Shown here one piece after another: positions 22,415-35,005 of a DNA stretch of 64,000 nt (positions within the stretch are counted from its first letter, which is position 1; every line of letters begins with the position of its first letter). This DNA comes from Gossypium raimondii (Eukaryota > Streptophyta > Magnoliopsida > Malvales > Malvaceae), in contig NC_068566.1 of NCBI RefSeq assembly GCF_025698545.1, forward strand, positions 45,673,192-45,737,191, read 5' to 3'. The position numbers and the translations under genes are program-made. The notes under the pieces are model-generated. The model saw nothing but the letters and a program-made list of their open reading frames with translations, ran no database searches and was not told where the DNA came from.

Positions 22415-22760
22415 CGCCTAAGTCACTAAACTATTGGTAACTTTTCGTTTTGATCACTCAACTTCAAAAAGTGACAAAATAGTCACTAAATTATTAGAAA
22501 ATTTTCATTTAAGTCATTAAGTTATTAAAATCATTATTGTATAGCCTTCTCCGTTTGCACCACCAGCACCAATTATCTTGGAGCTAAAATATGTTATTCT
22601 ACTCGTCGATGTGCACTAATCTACCGTACCGATTGCCGAATCTTCGCTGAGGGCTCGATAACCAGACTTTAAAAAACCTCATTGTCTAGTGACTTAAACA
22701 AAAACTTTCGAATAGTTATGTGACTTGAGTGAAAACATTTGAACATTTCAAAGTTGTATT
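22415..22760. mobile_element. Foldback (long inverted repeat) element 1
   Basis: The left arm (AAGTCACTAAACTATTGG and following, about 22415-22540) pairs imperfectly with the right arm (about 22680-22760, ending TATGTGACTTGAGTG). Between lies a GC-richer core. It has no coding capacity. It resembles common plant foldback/MITE elements built from 'agtcactaaactat' arms. It lies about 250 bases upstream of the IQD start codon, on the promoter side. Confidence 0.55.
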
Positions 22761-23257
22761 TCAAAGTTTTAAATTATAATTTTTATTTACTTTTCAAGTA
22801 ATATTGACGCAATTATTGTGTGTCTTATTTTAAATACGTCAACATTCACCTAATTCTTATTATAAACCGAGGTGGAATGTGTAGAAAACTAATTTAAAAA
22901 ATTTAACCGTTACGCAAACATCCGTTAAAAAGATTAACCCTTATTTGAACATTTAGCCTTATTATTATCAGTCTTCTTTCTATATTCTAAGTGGTTTTAA
23001 CTAGAGTGGCGTTAGAACACTTAAATGAAAAATAAAATTCTCTTAATCATATTTTTCTTTGTACGAGACTCGAACTTAAAGCCTTACTTCCACGGATTGA
23101 TAGTCCATGTTAATTAATTATTAGTTATTTTTATTAACATTACTAAAATTGTAAAATATATATATATATGTAATGCATGATTTTATTTTTTGTTTTCATT
23201 TATTTTTTACTCAATTTTTTATTTTATAAAAAATTTATAGGCAATTTTATAAAGGCT

Positions 23258-23730
23258 AAATTGCATATATAGTCACTCAACTATAAAATTCAGAATAAAA
23301 TGTTTGCAATTTAGGCACCCACGTTATATAGTTTGTTAATTTTGGTCACTCCCGTTAAAAATCCTAACAGAAATCTAACATGACATTTTTTTTACACATG
23401 GATCAATCATTAGATGACACATGGCACAATGTACTATAGAACGATTAGGGTAACCCAAACCCAAAAAATAATAAAATATTTTGTTTTGGTTAATAATTAG
23501 TATTGAGAAAATTATATTTTAGTCTTTTAAAGTAGTATGCAACTTTTATAACATGGTAAATTGTGCCATGTAGCATCCATGATTGGTCAGTGTCAAAAAT
23601 ATCATGTCATATTTCGGTTAAAATTTTTAACATGAGTGATCAAAATGAATAAACTATGTAATGTGGGTGTTTAATTTTGAATGTCTAAAATGAGAACCGA
23701 GAACTATTTATAGTTAATATTTTAAAAATA
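23258..23730. mobile_element. Foldback (long inverted repeat) element 2
   Basis: Arms of about 170 bases: left 23258-23430 (CACCCACGTTATATAGTTTG, ending ACATGGCACAAT) and right 23560-23730 (starting ATTGTGCCATGT, then CATGTCATATTTCGGTTAAA). The loop is about 130 bases. Arms pair over their whole length with scattered mismatches. No coding capacity; a non-autonomous inverted-repeat element. Confidence 0.7.
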
Positions 23731-24939
23731 AAAATTTAGTTTAGTTTTTTATATACTTTTACGGATAACATTTAAAAAACCCAATTGTTTTATTTAGATA
23801 AGCCTTGTAATTTTTTCATTTAAATAATCCCTTAATCTTAGGTTACTTTAATAGAATTAAGGGTTTATTTAAATATAAAGTAAATGTTGAAAGGTTTATT
23901 TGGATATAAATTAATAGCTAAAAAGTCAAAAGGTTACAAAATGTGCGAGGGTTTATTTAAATTAAAGGACAATTTGCATACTTTCTGAAATAGTTTAGCT
24001 TAATTTGATTAGTAAAATAGTATGATTTGAGTATCACATTTGTGAAGTATGTTTCGTATTTCAGGCTAAAACAGAGAGTAATGTCATAACGAGGGAAGAC
24101 ATGACGTCACAACGAGCAATCAGGACAAAGACGCAATGAGATATGGTAATATGTAGATGATTTATTAGACGATAATATTGAGATTATTTCTTAATTAGAT
24201 CCCAAACATTTAATGGTATATTGCATCAATTAGTATCTAAAGTGTATCTAGGGTAAGTGAGCACTAAGTAACATGTAACGTATATAAGTCACCTTAGAGT
24301 CACCGGGATTAGTGTGTGAGTTAGACCTTTATTTTAATTATCTCCATCTTGAATTTTTCTCTTATTAGTGAAATATCCTTTTGTTCGTGGTTTTTTTTAT
24401 CCATTTCGGAGGAATTTTTTCACGCAAAATTTGTGTGTTCAATCTTTTCGATTTATTCGTTATTTTACTTGTTCGTTGCTTATACGGATTTATCCCCAAC
24501 AAAATCAAATTCAATATTTCCTTTATATAATAACTATATAGAAACAAAACTAATACAATTTTCTAATTATTATTACAATTTTATGTATATGTTTTTTTTT
24601 ACATTATTTTTCTCATTAAGTTAGTATATGTGAATCTAGCACCACCCACATTGTGGGTATATAGTTTTGTCACAATACAAATAAAAAACTATAATACATA
24701 TATTTATTAAAATATATATAGAAATTAAATGATATTTTTGTTGAAGTGATAAAGTTAAAGATTTAAAATTCATAATATTTTTGTTTCAAATTCTATCGTA
24801 ATTTTTATTATTTATAAAAATATGAAAAGATAAAAGTACCTTTATAATATAACTAAATTTATAAAAAAAACATTTTTTGGCAATTTTCTATTTAACTTGA
24901 GATTTGAATAAACACCAACATAATCGGGGCAAAGTCGAA

Positions 24940-25175
24940 TTTATTTTTAGGGGTCGAAATTAAATTGTATATTTTAAAATAGTAAAATGTAATTTTACCA
25001 TTTTAATATCTACATCTTTATAATTTTTAAAGGATTAAATTAAATTTTTATCATTTTAGGGGTCAAAGTATAATTTTACCTTCACTAATTTAAATTTTTA
25101 TAAATTTTAAAGGTACCTAAATTAAAAATATTTTTCATTTTAGGGGGGCTGAGGCTCCTGCCAACCCCTAACTAC
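24940..25175 (+). repeat. Dispersed GGGGTC / TAAAATGG repeat, copy 1
   Basis: Phrases such as TTTTAGGGGTCAAAGTATAA and AGGGGGGCTGAGGCTCCTGCC recur, in inverted orientation, at 46765-46945 (GGGGTCATGGCCCCCTTAAA, TTTGACCCCTTAAAATGA). A dispersed non-coding repeat family present twice in the window. Confidence 0.55.
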
Positions 25176-28100
25176 TTTATCGTAGTAGGGATGCATAAAA
25201 AGAAAATGAAAAAAAAATTAACAAAACAAAATGATGATTTTTTATGTTTTATAAATTTAAATTTAATTTTAAAAGTAATTAAACATGCGTATTTAGACAA
25301 ATAATTTAAATTTTGAAAAAGAAAACACTAATAAATATAAAAAATATTCAAATTAATTTTATAATATTTAAAATTGAGTAAAAAGGACAAATAAAGAGAT
25401 GCTATTTTTATTAATAAAACAATGTAGCCAAAAAGGATAAATACATTTGTAGAGAACATGGCTGTGTATAGATGCATAATTAAATTAATAAAATGTTTTA
25501 AATTTTAAAAATTTATTAATTAATTCCAAAATTTTGAATTAAAAATATTGAAAATTTTGTTTATTTAGTTTTAATGTTTTTGAATTTTTTAACTTTTAAA
25601 AATTATCTAATCATAAATAGACAGATGTAATTATCAACATCATATTTAATTATTATTTATTTGCTCACTTTAATAATATAAGAATTAAATTGCTCATGAG
25701 TTAATGAATTATTAACGAAATAATTAATTTTGTTATAAATTATGTTTTTTCTCACTTTTAATAATATGTTAATTAAATTATTCCGTTGATTTTTAAAAAA
25801 TTATTTTCTGTTAACCCTATAATATAAAGAGGTCCTGAATATTTTTCCTTCTAAAAGTATACAACTTTTATTTTATTTTTATAATAAAAGTAATTATATA
25901 TCAACTTTTGTAAAAAAATAATTGATAAAGGAGAAATGAACTTTTGTAAAAAGAATAATTATGTATACTATACCACTACTTTTTCGAGACTTGAAAACGT
26001 ATTTGGCTACCCCCTACTACTATACTCTATTCGTAGTGTTAGTCAGACCGATTATATCGGGAATTGATCAGAGTATCATTCTGAAGAGAAGCTTTAAATT
26101 AATTGATCTGGGTAGTTGAATTAGATTTTTTTTAATCGAACCGGTGGAACATGTTGAATTGACGAACCGGTGACTTGATCGATTCGACCACCGGTCTAAT
26201 TTAAAAACATTGACATTTTAAAACTCGTTTTAAATTTGAGTTTAAATAATTTAATTTAAAATGAAATTATAAATTTATTAAAATGTGTAAATATTTTCGT
26301 AATAAATTTTATTTATACGACATTAATTCATTAAAAATTTTAAATTAGTATGAATGAAGATTATGTTATAGAAAGGATTAAAGCAAGTTATGGACTCTGA
26401 ACTTGTCAATTAAATCCACCTTAGTACATGAAAATTTTTTTAGTTTATTTTGGTATTTGAACTTAACAACTAAATTTATTTTGATATTTGAGCTTGGAAA
26501 ATGGGAAATGGAAAAGAATTAGTAAGCAATGATTCGGAACAATAGATCATTCTAAAAGATGTTGCAACTAAGAATAAAACAAACGAAGATGTGAACAACA
26601 ACAATAAGCAGCGAAGTCAATAATGCAAAACCAAGCTTTGTTAACAAAGTTCGAACACAGCGATCATACATTTACAGAGTTTTGCTCAAAGTGTAATATT
26701 ATTTGATAATCCAACCAAAAATCCTCATCAACTAAAGCCCAAACACTCCTTCTCAAATAGGATATACCATCTATCACACTCCCAAACCTACACTCAACCA
26801 ATAATACCCTTTACTCAGCACATGTACATTCTTCACTCAACTTATATTACAAAAGAAGAAGAAGAAGAGTTGGAAACCAAAAATACATTCAAGAAAATGA
26901 TCTAATCTTCCAGCAAATGCATGCTTCACCACAATAATTCACCAATAGGAAATAGAAGCAATCAACAAGGAATAATATATTGATAATTCATTCAAAACAA
27001 TCCTTCAAATTCATAAGAAAATAAGGATCAAGTCACAATCCTTATCCAATAACTCAGCTCATGGTGAATCATCGTTCGTTCAACCAAGCAAATAGCAAAA
27101 GAACTAATATTCATTTACCCAAATATCTGGCAAATGTAGCCCACAAAACTGTTTTGTCAAATATGCCAACAAGACATGGAACAGTCAAAAGTTTTAATAT
27201 AAAAAGGATATTTTCTGGCGTCATGTGACATAATTTTAAAGTGCCATATCATTAAATTTTTATATTTTTTTTCAAGTAAATTGATCCCTTTAAAAAAATG
27301 AAGCAATTTAATCCTTATCAATTTTGAAAATGGGCAACTATAATTAATCACAACGTTAACGTTTTCATCAATTATACATAAATATGATTAGTATTATAAT
27401 AAGTTTAGCCCTTAATATTTATATATTCTATGTAAATATCGCGAGTTAAATTTGTTAAATCGTAGCCAGATTGATAGAATATATAATGTTACAGACTAAT
27501 TATTTTTAATTACTAAATTTTTTTAAAGATAAATTTGCTCAATATTAAAATTAAAAGGGATGATAGAGGTGATTTTACCTACCTGAAAACCAAAAAGCAA
27601 TTGTCTACATCGTGTAATAAATTATTGCTTGTATATACCAAAATAAACTAAAATAATGCCAGAAAGTGATGTCATTATTAAATATAAACAATTACATTAA
27701 ATTAGAATTTCCGTATTACATTGCTTTCAAAAATTAGTGCACACTTTTGGAATTCATATAATTAAATTTATGGAAAATAACGAAAAACATTAAAACCATA
27801 AGCTTCCAAAATTAATAATGATTTTTTAAATGATTAATTTACTCATTATTAAAAAATTTTAATGAAAAAATTTATTTATTTATTGCTCGAGATTAATTTA
27901 GCTAAAATACAAAAGAGAGGACCTCCGTTACGTAATTTTGTAATTACTTTTTTATTTTTTGACCAAAGATTTGTACTTTCATACTTTTTGATACGTATGA
28001 ACACTCATGTCCCACGGCGTTGAAATAGTCTGCGATGACTCGGTCTACGACACTCCCACCCCTCCCTAAGTATCCCTGCGTTCTAGAATAAAAATATATA

Positions 28101-29764
28101 CCCCCAAAATTTGGACCACAGATCATGTCAAATTGTAGGGTTGGAGAAAGAAATGGAAAACTGATTTTTAAATAGTAAAAATAAATTAAATATATATAAA
28201 TTAATTTTAGAATATGTATTTATTTTAAAAAAATGAAGTGGGGGCTTCCCACCCGACGGTAAATTAAGACGGCTCGTGATCCCACCCGACGGTGTTTAAT
28301 CAAATGGATACGATTAGATTTTGTGCAATCATGTGGGGGCTTCGCCTTCTTCGGGTGAGTTCTCAAATCAGAGCAGAGCAGGTAAACTCTTCCCATTATG
28401 ACGATGAAAATAAGGGTTAATTGCATCTGGCTCCTTCAAAATATATTTTAATTTTTATAATTTGATCCTTATATTCTCATATATTCTAATTGAGTCTTTA
28501 AAATATCAATATCATATTAAGTAGGTCCTTTCGTTAAATGGTAACTCAAAGCTGAGATGCATATTCATTGCTTGAACCAATAACTATCTTAATTTTATTG
28601 TTGTCAAATTCAATCTGACATTTAATGCCTAAAATAAGGTGAGACATTATTATAGTTGGATCTCATGAGATCATTTATTAAATCAATGACTATAGTTAAA
28701 AGATAGAAACGAGTAGACTGTTATTTTTATCTTGAAATCAATTTCTCCTGAAATTGTTTGAACTAATTAGGGTAAACTCGCGTATTTAAAAGAATTTCAT
28801 TATAAATAAAGTAATATTTTGTTTTCGAACAATTTTATTATAAGTTCTGGTCATATCTATTCTTTTTTGACACAATACTTAGAACTACTCATAATCCATC
28901 CTCAACTTATATATATGAAGATAATACACTTCAGCACACCCAAACTCATATCCTTCTGCATTGACAACAATAACCATGCCGATTGAGTATGTCAATCAAG
29001 TTAGGAATCAACCGACATCTATCTATACATTTAAAATATATCGTATCAACATCATAATTAAAATATATATAAATATATATATATTGGGAGTATAAAGTAG
29101 GTAAATTCTCTTAAAGTTCAAAGCCAATGTGCTGAAGAAATGACTAGAAACAGAATTGTTTGGTTTCAAAAGTTAAGGCAATATCTATTTTTGTTATTCT
29201 CATTCCCCTTTTTTCGCTTTTCTGATTGATGTTGTCTCGTCTTATCAATGGAAAATAAAATACACTTAACTGTTAAATACTACTCAAATTTTGACTCAAA
29301 TCTCTTTTATATTTAAAATTTGACTAAATAAGTAGCATGTAAGATTTAAGAAAATAAATGAGAATATAAGCGTGTTTTCTACACAGTTAGTAGGAAAATT
29401 CTTCCAATTAGAGAAAATACGTTTTCACACTCTTTTCAAAATTAATTTATTTTTAAATCTTAAAAACGACTTATTTGGTCAATTAAAAAGTTAATTTATA
29501 TTACATATTTGGCCTAAATTATACCAACAATTAATAAAAATATTAAAGATTTAGACATTCCTTTGATTCAACTCCACAATAATTAGGATTAGTAAAGGAA
29601 TGGATGTTGTTGAGAGTGAGAGAGAGAAAAGGTTCACGGGCTAAAATAGATTCCTTGGAAACATAATCTGAGATAAGTGTGGCAGTAAGGGTCATTTCTT
29701 CATACTGAAACACAACACTGAGAGCTAAAAGAGATTATAGCCTACTACTACCCCTACCCTACTA

Positions 29765-29793
29765 CTTAATGCTTAATGCTTAATGCTTAATGC
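29765..29793 (+). repeat. Four-copy CTTAATG tandem repeat
   Basis: CTTAATG repeated four times in a row plus one base. Short minisatellite in gene-free DNA. Confidence 0.9.
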
Positions 29794-31089
29794 CATTCCC
29801 TACATTCCTACTACTGTAGTAACTATATAGCCTTTACACATTTCCATTTCTTTTCCCATTCATTTTATCTCTTTTAATTAACTACACTATGTCAGCTTTA
29901 AAAAGTGATATAACAATAATTTTAATTTATCATTTAAATTTGATTGAAAATATATAAAAATGAAAACATTAAAAATTAAAAATAGTAATTTTATCTTTTC
30001 ACATTCTTTTAAAATTAACCCTTAATGTCAAAAATAATAAAAAATATTCAAATTAACAAGAAGTTTTTTAAAAAATTAATATTGAATTGACATGATTTAT
30101 AAATATAGAGGTTAAAATTATTATTATGTCAATTTCAAAGTGTCACTTTTAGTCAGTGATGGCCAAAAAATAAAATTAAATAATTTTGTATCGTTTTATA
30201 ACTTTTTATAATTAGGTGATCAAAAATAGTAATAGTTTGATGGTTATTTTGTAATTTTTATAGTTGAATCACTAAAAAATACTGATAATTAGTTTACTAT
30301 TAATGTAGTTTTTAAAACATTGATCTCATTATTATAAGTTTTTATCATATTTGTTTTTTTTGATACAACGCCTAGAATTACTCATAGACTCTCCTCAACC
30401 CTTAAATAAGAAGATAATGCGTTTCAACATACTCAAACCCATGTCTTTTTGTACTGACAATAATCTCAATGCTAATCGAACTAAAACTCAATCTATATTG
30501 ATTTAGTTGTTTAACTTGTTATATGAATATTGATGGTGATGTAATTTGGGGTTTATATTATGTGTTTGTATTGGTATTTAATGTGATGGTTGGGGGTCAA
30601 AACTAAGAAGCTCTAGGGTTGGAAATGGAGAGAAAAGAAGTGAGTAGACGAAGAATATAGATGAGAGAAAGACATGGTCAGAAACGGAGAGGTGGGGTTG
30701 GGTGGTGTTTTGGAGACAAGACAACATGCGTCGACATATTGGACTTGTTCTATGCTGTTTACGATACCAACAAATCAATTTGTAATTTGATATGTGTGTA
30801 TATATATAAGAAATTGATTTTTTTGTACTTGAGTATATGAAATTATCTCGACAGGGTGTCAAGTTTGGTTCTACCTGTTGAACAGTGTGTTTATTTGCTG
30901 ATAATAGAACTGTTGGTAATGTAAAGGGAGTAATTTTATATTGGTTAAGGAAATGTTGGGGTGAATAAAGAAGAATTACAAAAAATTAGAAAGTAACAAG
31001 AGTAGAGTTAAGCATTCTTCTCTATCGAATGTCAATTTAGTAATTTGATCAGTTTCTATATTATATTCTCTAAGGACATAATCAATGGA

Positions 31090-31430
31090 CTAGAATGCCT
31101 CTTTTCGTAAGAGATAAGTAAAGTGACTTATTAAAGTAGAATTTGACCCATTCAAAAAAGCTTCCTTAATGTCCCTAATGAATTCCAAATTACTGATTTT
31201 ATTTGATAATCTGTCATGAAAATTTCTTTGTGTCAATGTCACACCATCAAGAATGCTCCACAATTCAGTTTCATAAATAGAACAGTTTTCCACTCTGCGA
31301 TTATAACCAAGGATCCAATCACTATTTTGGTCTCTCATAACTCCACCTGCCGAAGTGGATCCTATATTAACTTTAACAACTCCATCAGACCTAATGCAAA
31401 TCCACTTTTCTGTTCCCACAAAGTCCTCCC
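31090..31430 (-). pseudogene. RNase H-like domain relic of a LINE
   Basis: The minus strand reads KWICIRSDGVVKVN, then GGVMRDQNSDWILGYNRR, YETELWSILDGVTL and ISNLEFIRDIKEAF. This order matches the RNase H (RVT_3) domain that ends plant L1-type ORF2. The first catalytic Asp of the usual KVNTDG is replaced (KVNIGS), while the Glu in the ETELWSILDG helix remains. Upstream the frame runs into a (TC)n tract at 31450-31470, so the RT part is gone. It is a dead fragment. Confidence 0.7.
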
Positions 31431-32885
31431 TTGAAGTATGTCTACCAACTCTCTCTCTCTCTCTCTCTCTTACAAATAGAACTGTAATGTTTCGCCCAAT
31501 TGTAAGCACATTTGATAATCTCCACTATACTCCATGACACTCCTTAAAAGGTATGAATATTTTGATTTTTCCAAATTCGCCAAGCAAGCAGGCCAAAAAA
31601 ACAAGGCCAAACAGCCTCCCCAAATCAATAATAATTTCGGTTGAGAAAAGGTTTTTAAGAGGGATTAAATATAATCTTGCCTCTTACTCTTATTGAATAA
31701 CTAGAGATAAAGGGCCAACACACACGTTGCTATCACTGCTTGGCCTAGTTCATGTCCGTGTTTTTGGAGCTAATATTATATATGTTCTATGTAAAGTATA
31801 AGGAAGTTGTGTTATTGTGTATAGTTGTCATTGTAGCAAGTTAATGTTAATTTTGTTAGATTATTTATTTTTTAGAATAATTGGAATCTTTAGAATTTCT
31901 ATATTATTATTATTGTTACATTTGTTAAATATGTTTTACATGTGGTATAAAAAAATTTGTTATTGTTTTAGCTTTTCATGAAAGTAAATAAGTGTTAATT
32001 TTGTTAATAAGAATTATAAAAATCATTAGAATTATTTGTAAGGTTCAAATTTAATATTTAACAACCTCGAGATGCTAGATTAATTTTTGGCACTAATCAA
32101 ATTGAATGGAGTATGCATTCCAATTTGATATGACCTTTAAAAAGGATGATTCTTTGGACAACATTAAAGACAAAAAACCCGACAAAAACCTAAGTTGAAA
32201 GTAATGTTCTAGAAACCGGGTCCAACCATCGATTCTATATTCAACCAATTCAATTATAGAAAAAAATAAGTATATTTTTATTCATCCAACAATTAAGTTT
32301 TTGCCTTTTAGGGCTTCAAATATAAACAAATTATAAGGCCCAAAACCTATTTTTTTGTAAAGCTTTGTCTTAGCCCATGATTATCCACCTATCTCATTAC
32401 TATTTTTTTTATCACCTTATGAAATGATTTTTAACTCAATTGGTATTAACACTGTTGTCATTGTAGGAGAATGTGAGTTCGAGTGCGTTGAAGTTCCATT
32501 TTAAAAATTAGGGAGCGACTATGATTAATTATTGATATTATGTTAAAAAAAAGAACAAATATCAGAAAAACCTATAAGATTAATGTTAAAATATTATTTT
32601 GTATTAAATTTCCCTTTCTTTGAACTCTTCTCTGTTTTTCTTTTTATTGAAGTCTCTTCGTTTCTCTTTATTTTTATTTTTCCAAATTTTCGCCTCTGTT
32701 TCTCTTTTTCATGATCGTGTGCTTTTTCTTTTTGGCATTTTTAATTATTGTAGTTGAATTGTTGGACTTACCAATTTTGAACTGGTTGAATCGGACCATT
32801 CGGTCCAGATTCATTAACACTGGTTGAAAGTATAAAGTGCATGTCTAATATAAATAGTTTTTTAAGACGTAGTATAAAGTGGGTG
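31431..32885. other. Spacer with TC microsatellite
   Basis: (CT)n run at 31450-31470; otherwise AT-rich with no gene seen. Confidence 0.45.
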
Positions 32886-35005
32886 TGTAACACCCTCAAT
32901 CCGTATTCCTCACCGGAACCGGATTACGGAGCATTACCGGAGATTACAGATCAAACAGACAGAAATCTCAAACATTTTATATCATCAAAACAAGTCATCA
33001 AAGCATCATTTTAATCCAAATTATAAACTCTCCAAAATAGATCTTATGACTTCATTTACAATCAAACCACACAATAACTAATATTTTGATACTTTACACA
33101 AAGAAATAAACATCACCATATTTGAGTTCGGGATCGTTGTTAGATGCTAAATCAGCGATCAAACTTAAGTACTTAACCTGCGCACGGAAAACAAAACCGT
33201 ACGCTAAGTAAAAACTTAGTGGTATTTCTATAATCTGAATTTTTTAAAATAAAATAATAAAATATGTATAATAAAATGTTAAGCACAATCGAACATTTAA
33301 AATCACACAATACTCAATTGTCATCACTTGCTATATATAATACATTTCCATAATTTATTTACGTATTATTTAAACAATGACACTATCCATTCCACAATCA
33401 ATTTATGAATATATATAACTCGTGTATTCCATGTATTTACAATATATTTCACATTCTATTTTCAGTTTACTATCTTATATTCTTAGCTCAAAGTAGATTT
33501 TATAGAACACACAGGATATACGGAACAAATACAGAGGTGCATTATTATGCATTAATAAACAGAGAGTACAGATGTGTTAAACGGAGAGCACTGTCGTGCT
33601 AGTAATCAGAGAGCACCAATGTGCTAATAATCAGAGAGCGCGCTAAAGTTCATTAATGGCATGCCACTAATATCCCAGTAGTTCTATATTCCGTCTACTT
33701 GGGCATTAAAATTGAATTTTATACATATAAAAACCAATCCAATTATCATATTTGCACAATTTCACATTTACACATATATATTCATAATATATATTCCAAT
33801 TCAATTCAACCAATATTATTTCATCACATATCAAGACAATCCATTTCAATTGTAAAACACAATAATTCTCACCTCAATCACTTACTATAACATTTAATCA
33901 AAATACAACAATTAATAATTAGATTCAGATTATAGAAATATAAACCAGGAATTCCGAGCTAATCCTCATCAACCATATTTTTCTCCTTTTTAGTCGAGAA
34001 TTCCGGTACAACGCTAGCTACGGAATTAAAACAATTAAAAATCATCAATACAACACCATTCAATCTCACATTAAATATTTCAATTTTTACTCAATATTTG
34101 CCTAAATTCTAATTTAGTCCCTAAACCGAGACTAACTTTTATTGTCAAAACTAATTTCATATTTTCATTTCATTCCCACTTTAAACTAATTTAACTCTCT
34201 AATTTCACCATAAATCTCTAATTTTGAAATTCTCTCAATTTAGTCCATACTATTCAAAACTTATGTTTTATTTTACAAATCAACCCTTTACTAACTCCTA
34301 ACTTGAAATTCAATCAATTTAACCCTAATTCATCAATTAATTCAACATGAACAACATCTAAAATTTACTAACTTTCAAAATTTTAACTTAAATCAAGTAG
34401 AATTTTGTTCTAGGATTCAAAAACATCAAAATTATAAGAAAAGGGACTAATTTAACTTACCAAATTAAGCTTAGAATTTCAAAACCCCAATTTTCCTTTT
34501 CTTTCTTTCCTCCTCTCCTTCTCTGTTTCGTTTTTCAATTTTGTTTTTCCTTCTTTTTTTGTTTGTTTTATAATATAATATAATATAATATACTTAACTT
34601 TTAAGTAATATTATTATATTATAATTTATTTTAACTTTAGATTTTAAATAAATATCTACCGCCTCAACTTTAAGTAATGGCATAATTTTTCTTTGGCCCC
34701 TTTAATTTTTTCTATTTCATAATTAAACTTTCACAATCAATCTAATTTAGTCCTTTTATCTAATTAACCTTAATTAAGTCAAACTCACCTAATCAAAACC
34801 TAACTAACTACACAAATAGCTTTGTAAATATTTATTAAAAATATTTACGAATCTGATTTACCGGGACGGAGTCTCGGGAATGCATTTTTAAAAAAAAATC
34901 ACATTTGACTCGTAAATGTTAAATAATAATATTTACGAACTTATTTGTCTGATTTAGTGGCCTCGAACCACTATTTCCGATACCACTAAAAATCAGGTTG
35001 TTACA
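32886..35005 (+). mobile_element. LTR-like unit (2.1 kb), TGTAACACCC to GTTGTTACA
   Basis: Starts TGTAACACCCTCAATCCG and ends CAGGTTGTTACA, the TG...CA form of LTRs, with weakly inverted ends. Inside, 33530-33660 holds short degenerate repeats around ACAGAGAG / GTGCTAATAATCAGAGAGC. Near 34490-34560 there is a pyrimidine-rich run like that of the unit at 55254. No gag or pol. The flanks GGGTG and ATGTG share only three of five bases, so a target duplication is not proven. Best reading: a solo LTR or LTR-derived non-autonomous unit, probably gypsy type. Confidence 0.55.

Larger units (their letters stand above)
23731..31089. other. Long gene-free AT-rich tract
   Basis: No gene supported on either strand. 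Open frames here are short, AT-driven and without family resemblance. The tract holds partial copies of the 'gggtcaaagtataattttacc' repeat (near 24940-25175), diffuse half-inverted repeats near 26380-26490 and 28410-28560, and a run resembling old LTR DNA near 26500-27100. Confidence 0.5.

Noticed and set aside
24349-24624. 91-codon frame rich in F, Y and S
   Set aside because: Composition follows T-rich DNA; no recognisable domain.
29765-29793. Tandem CTTAATG considered as a CRISPR-like or regulatory array
   Set aside because: Seven-base direct repeats without spacers; an ordinary minisatellite.
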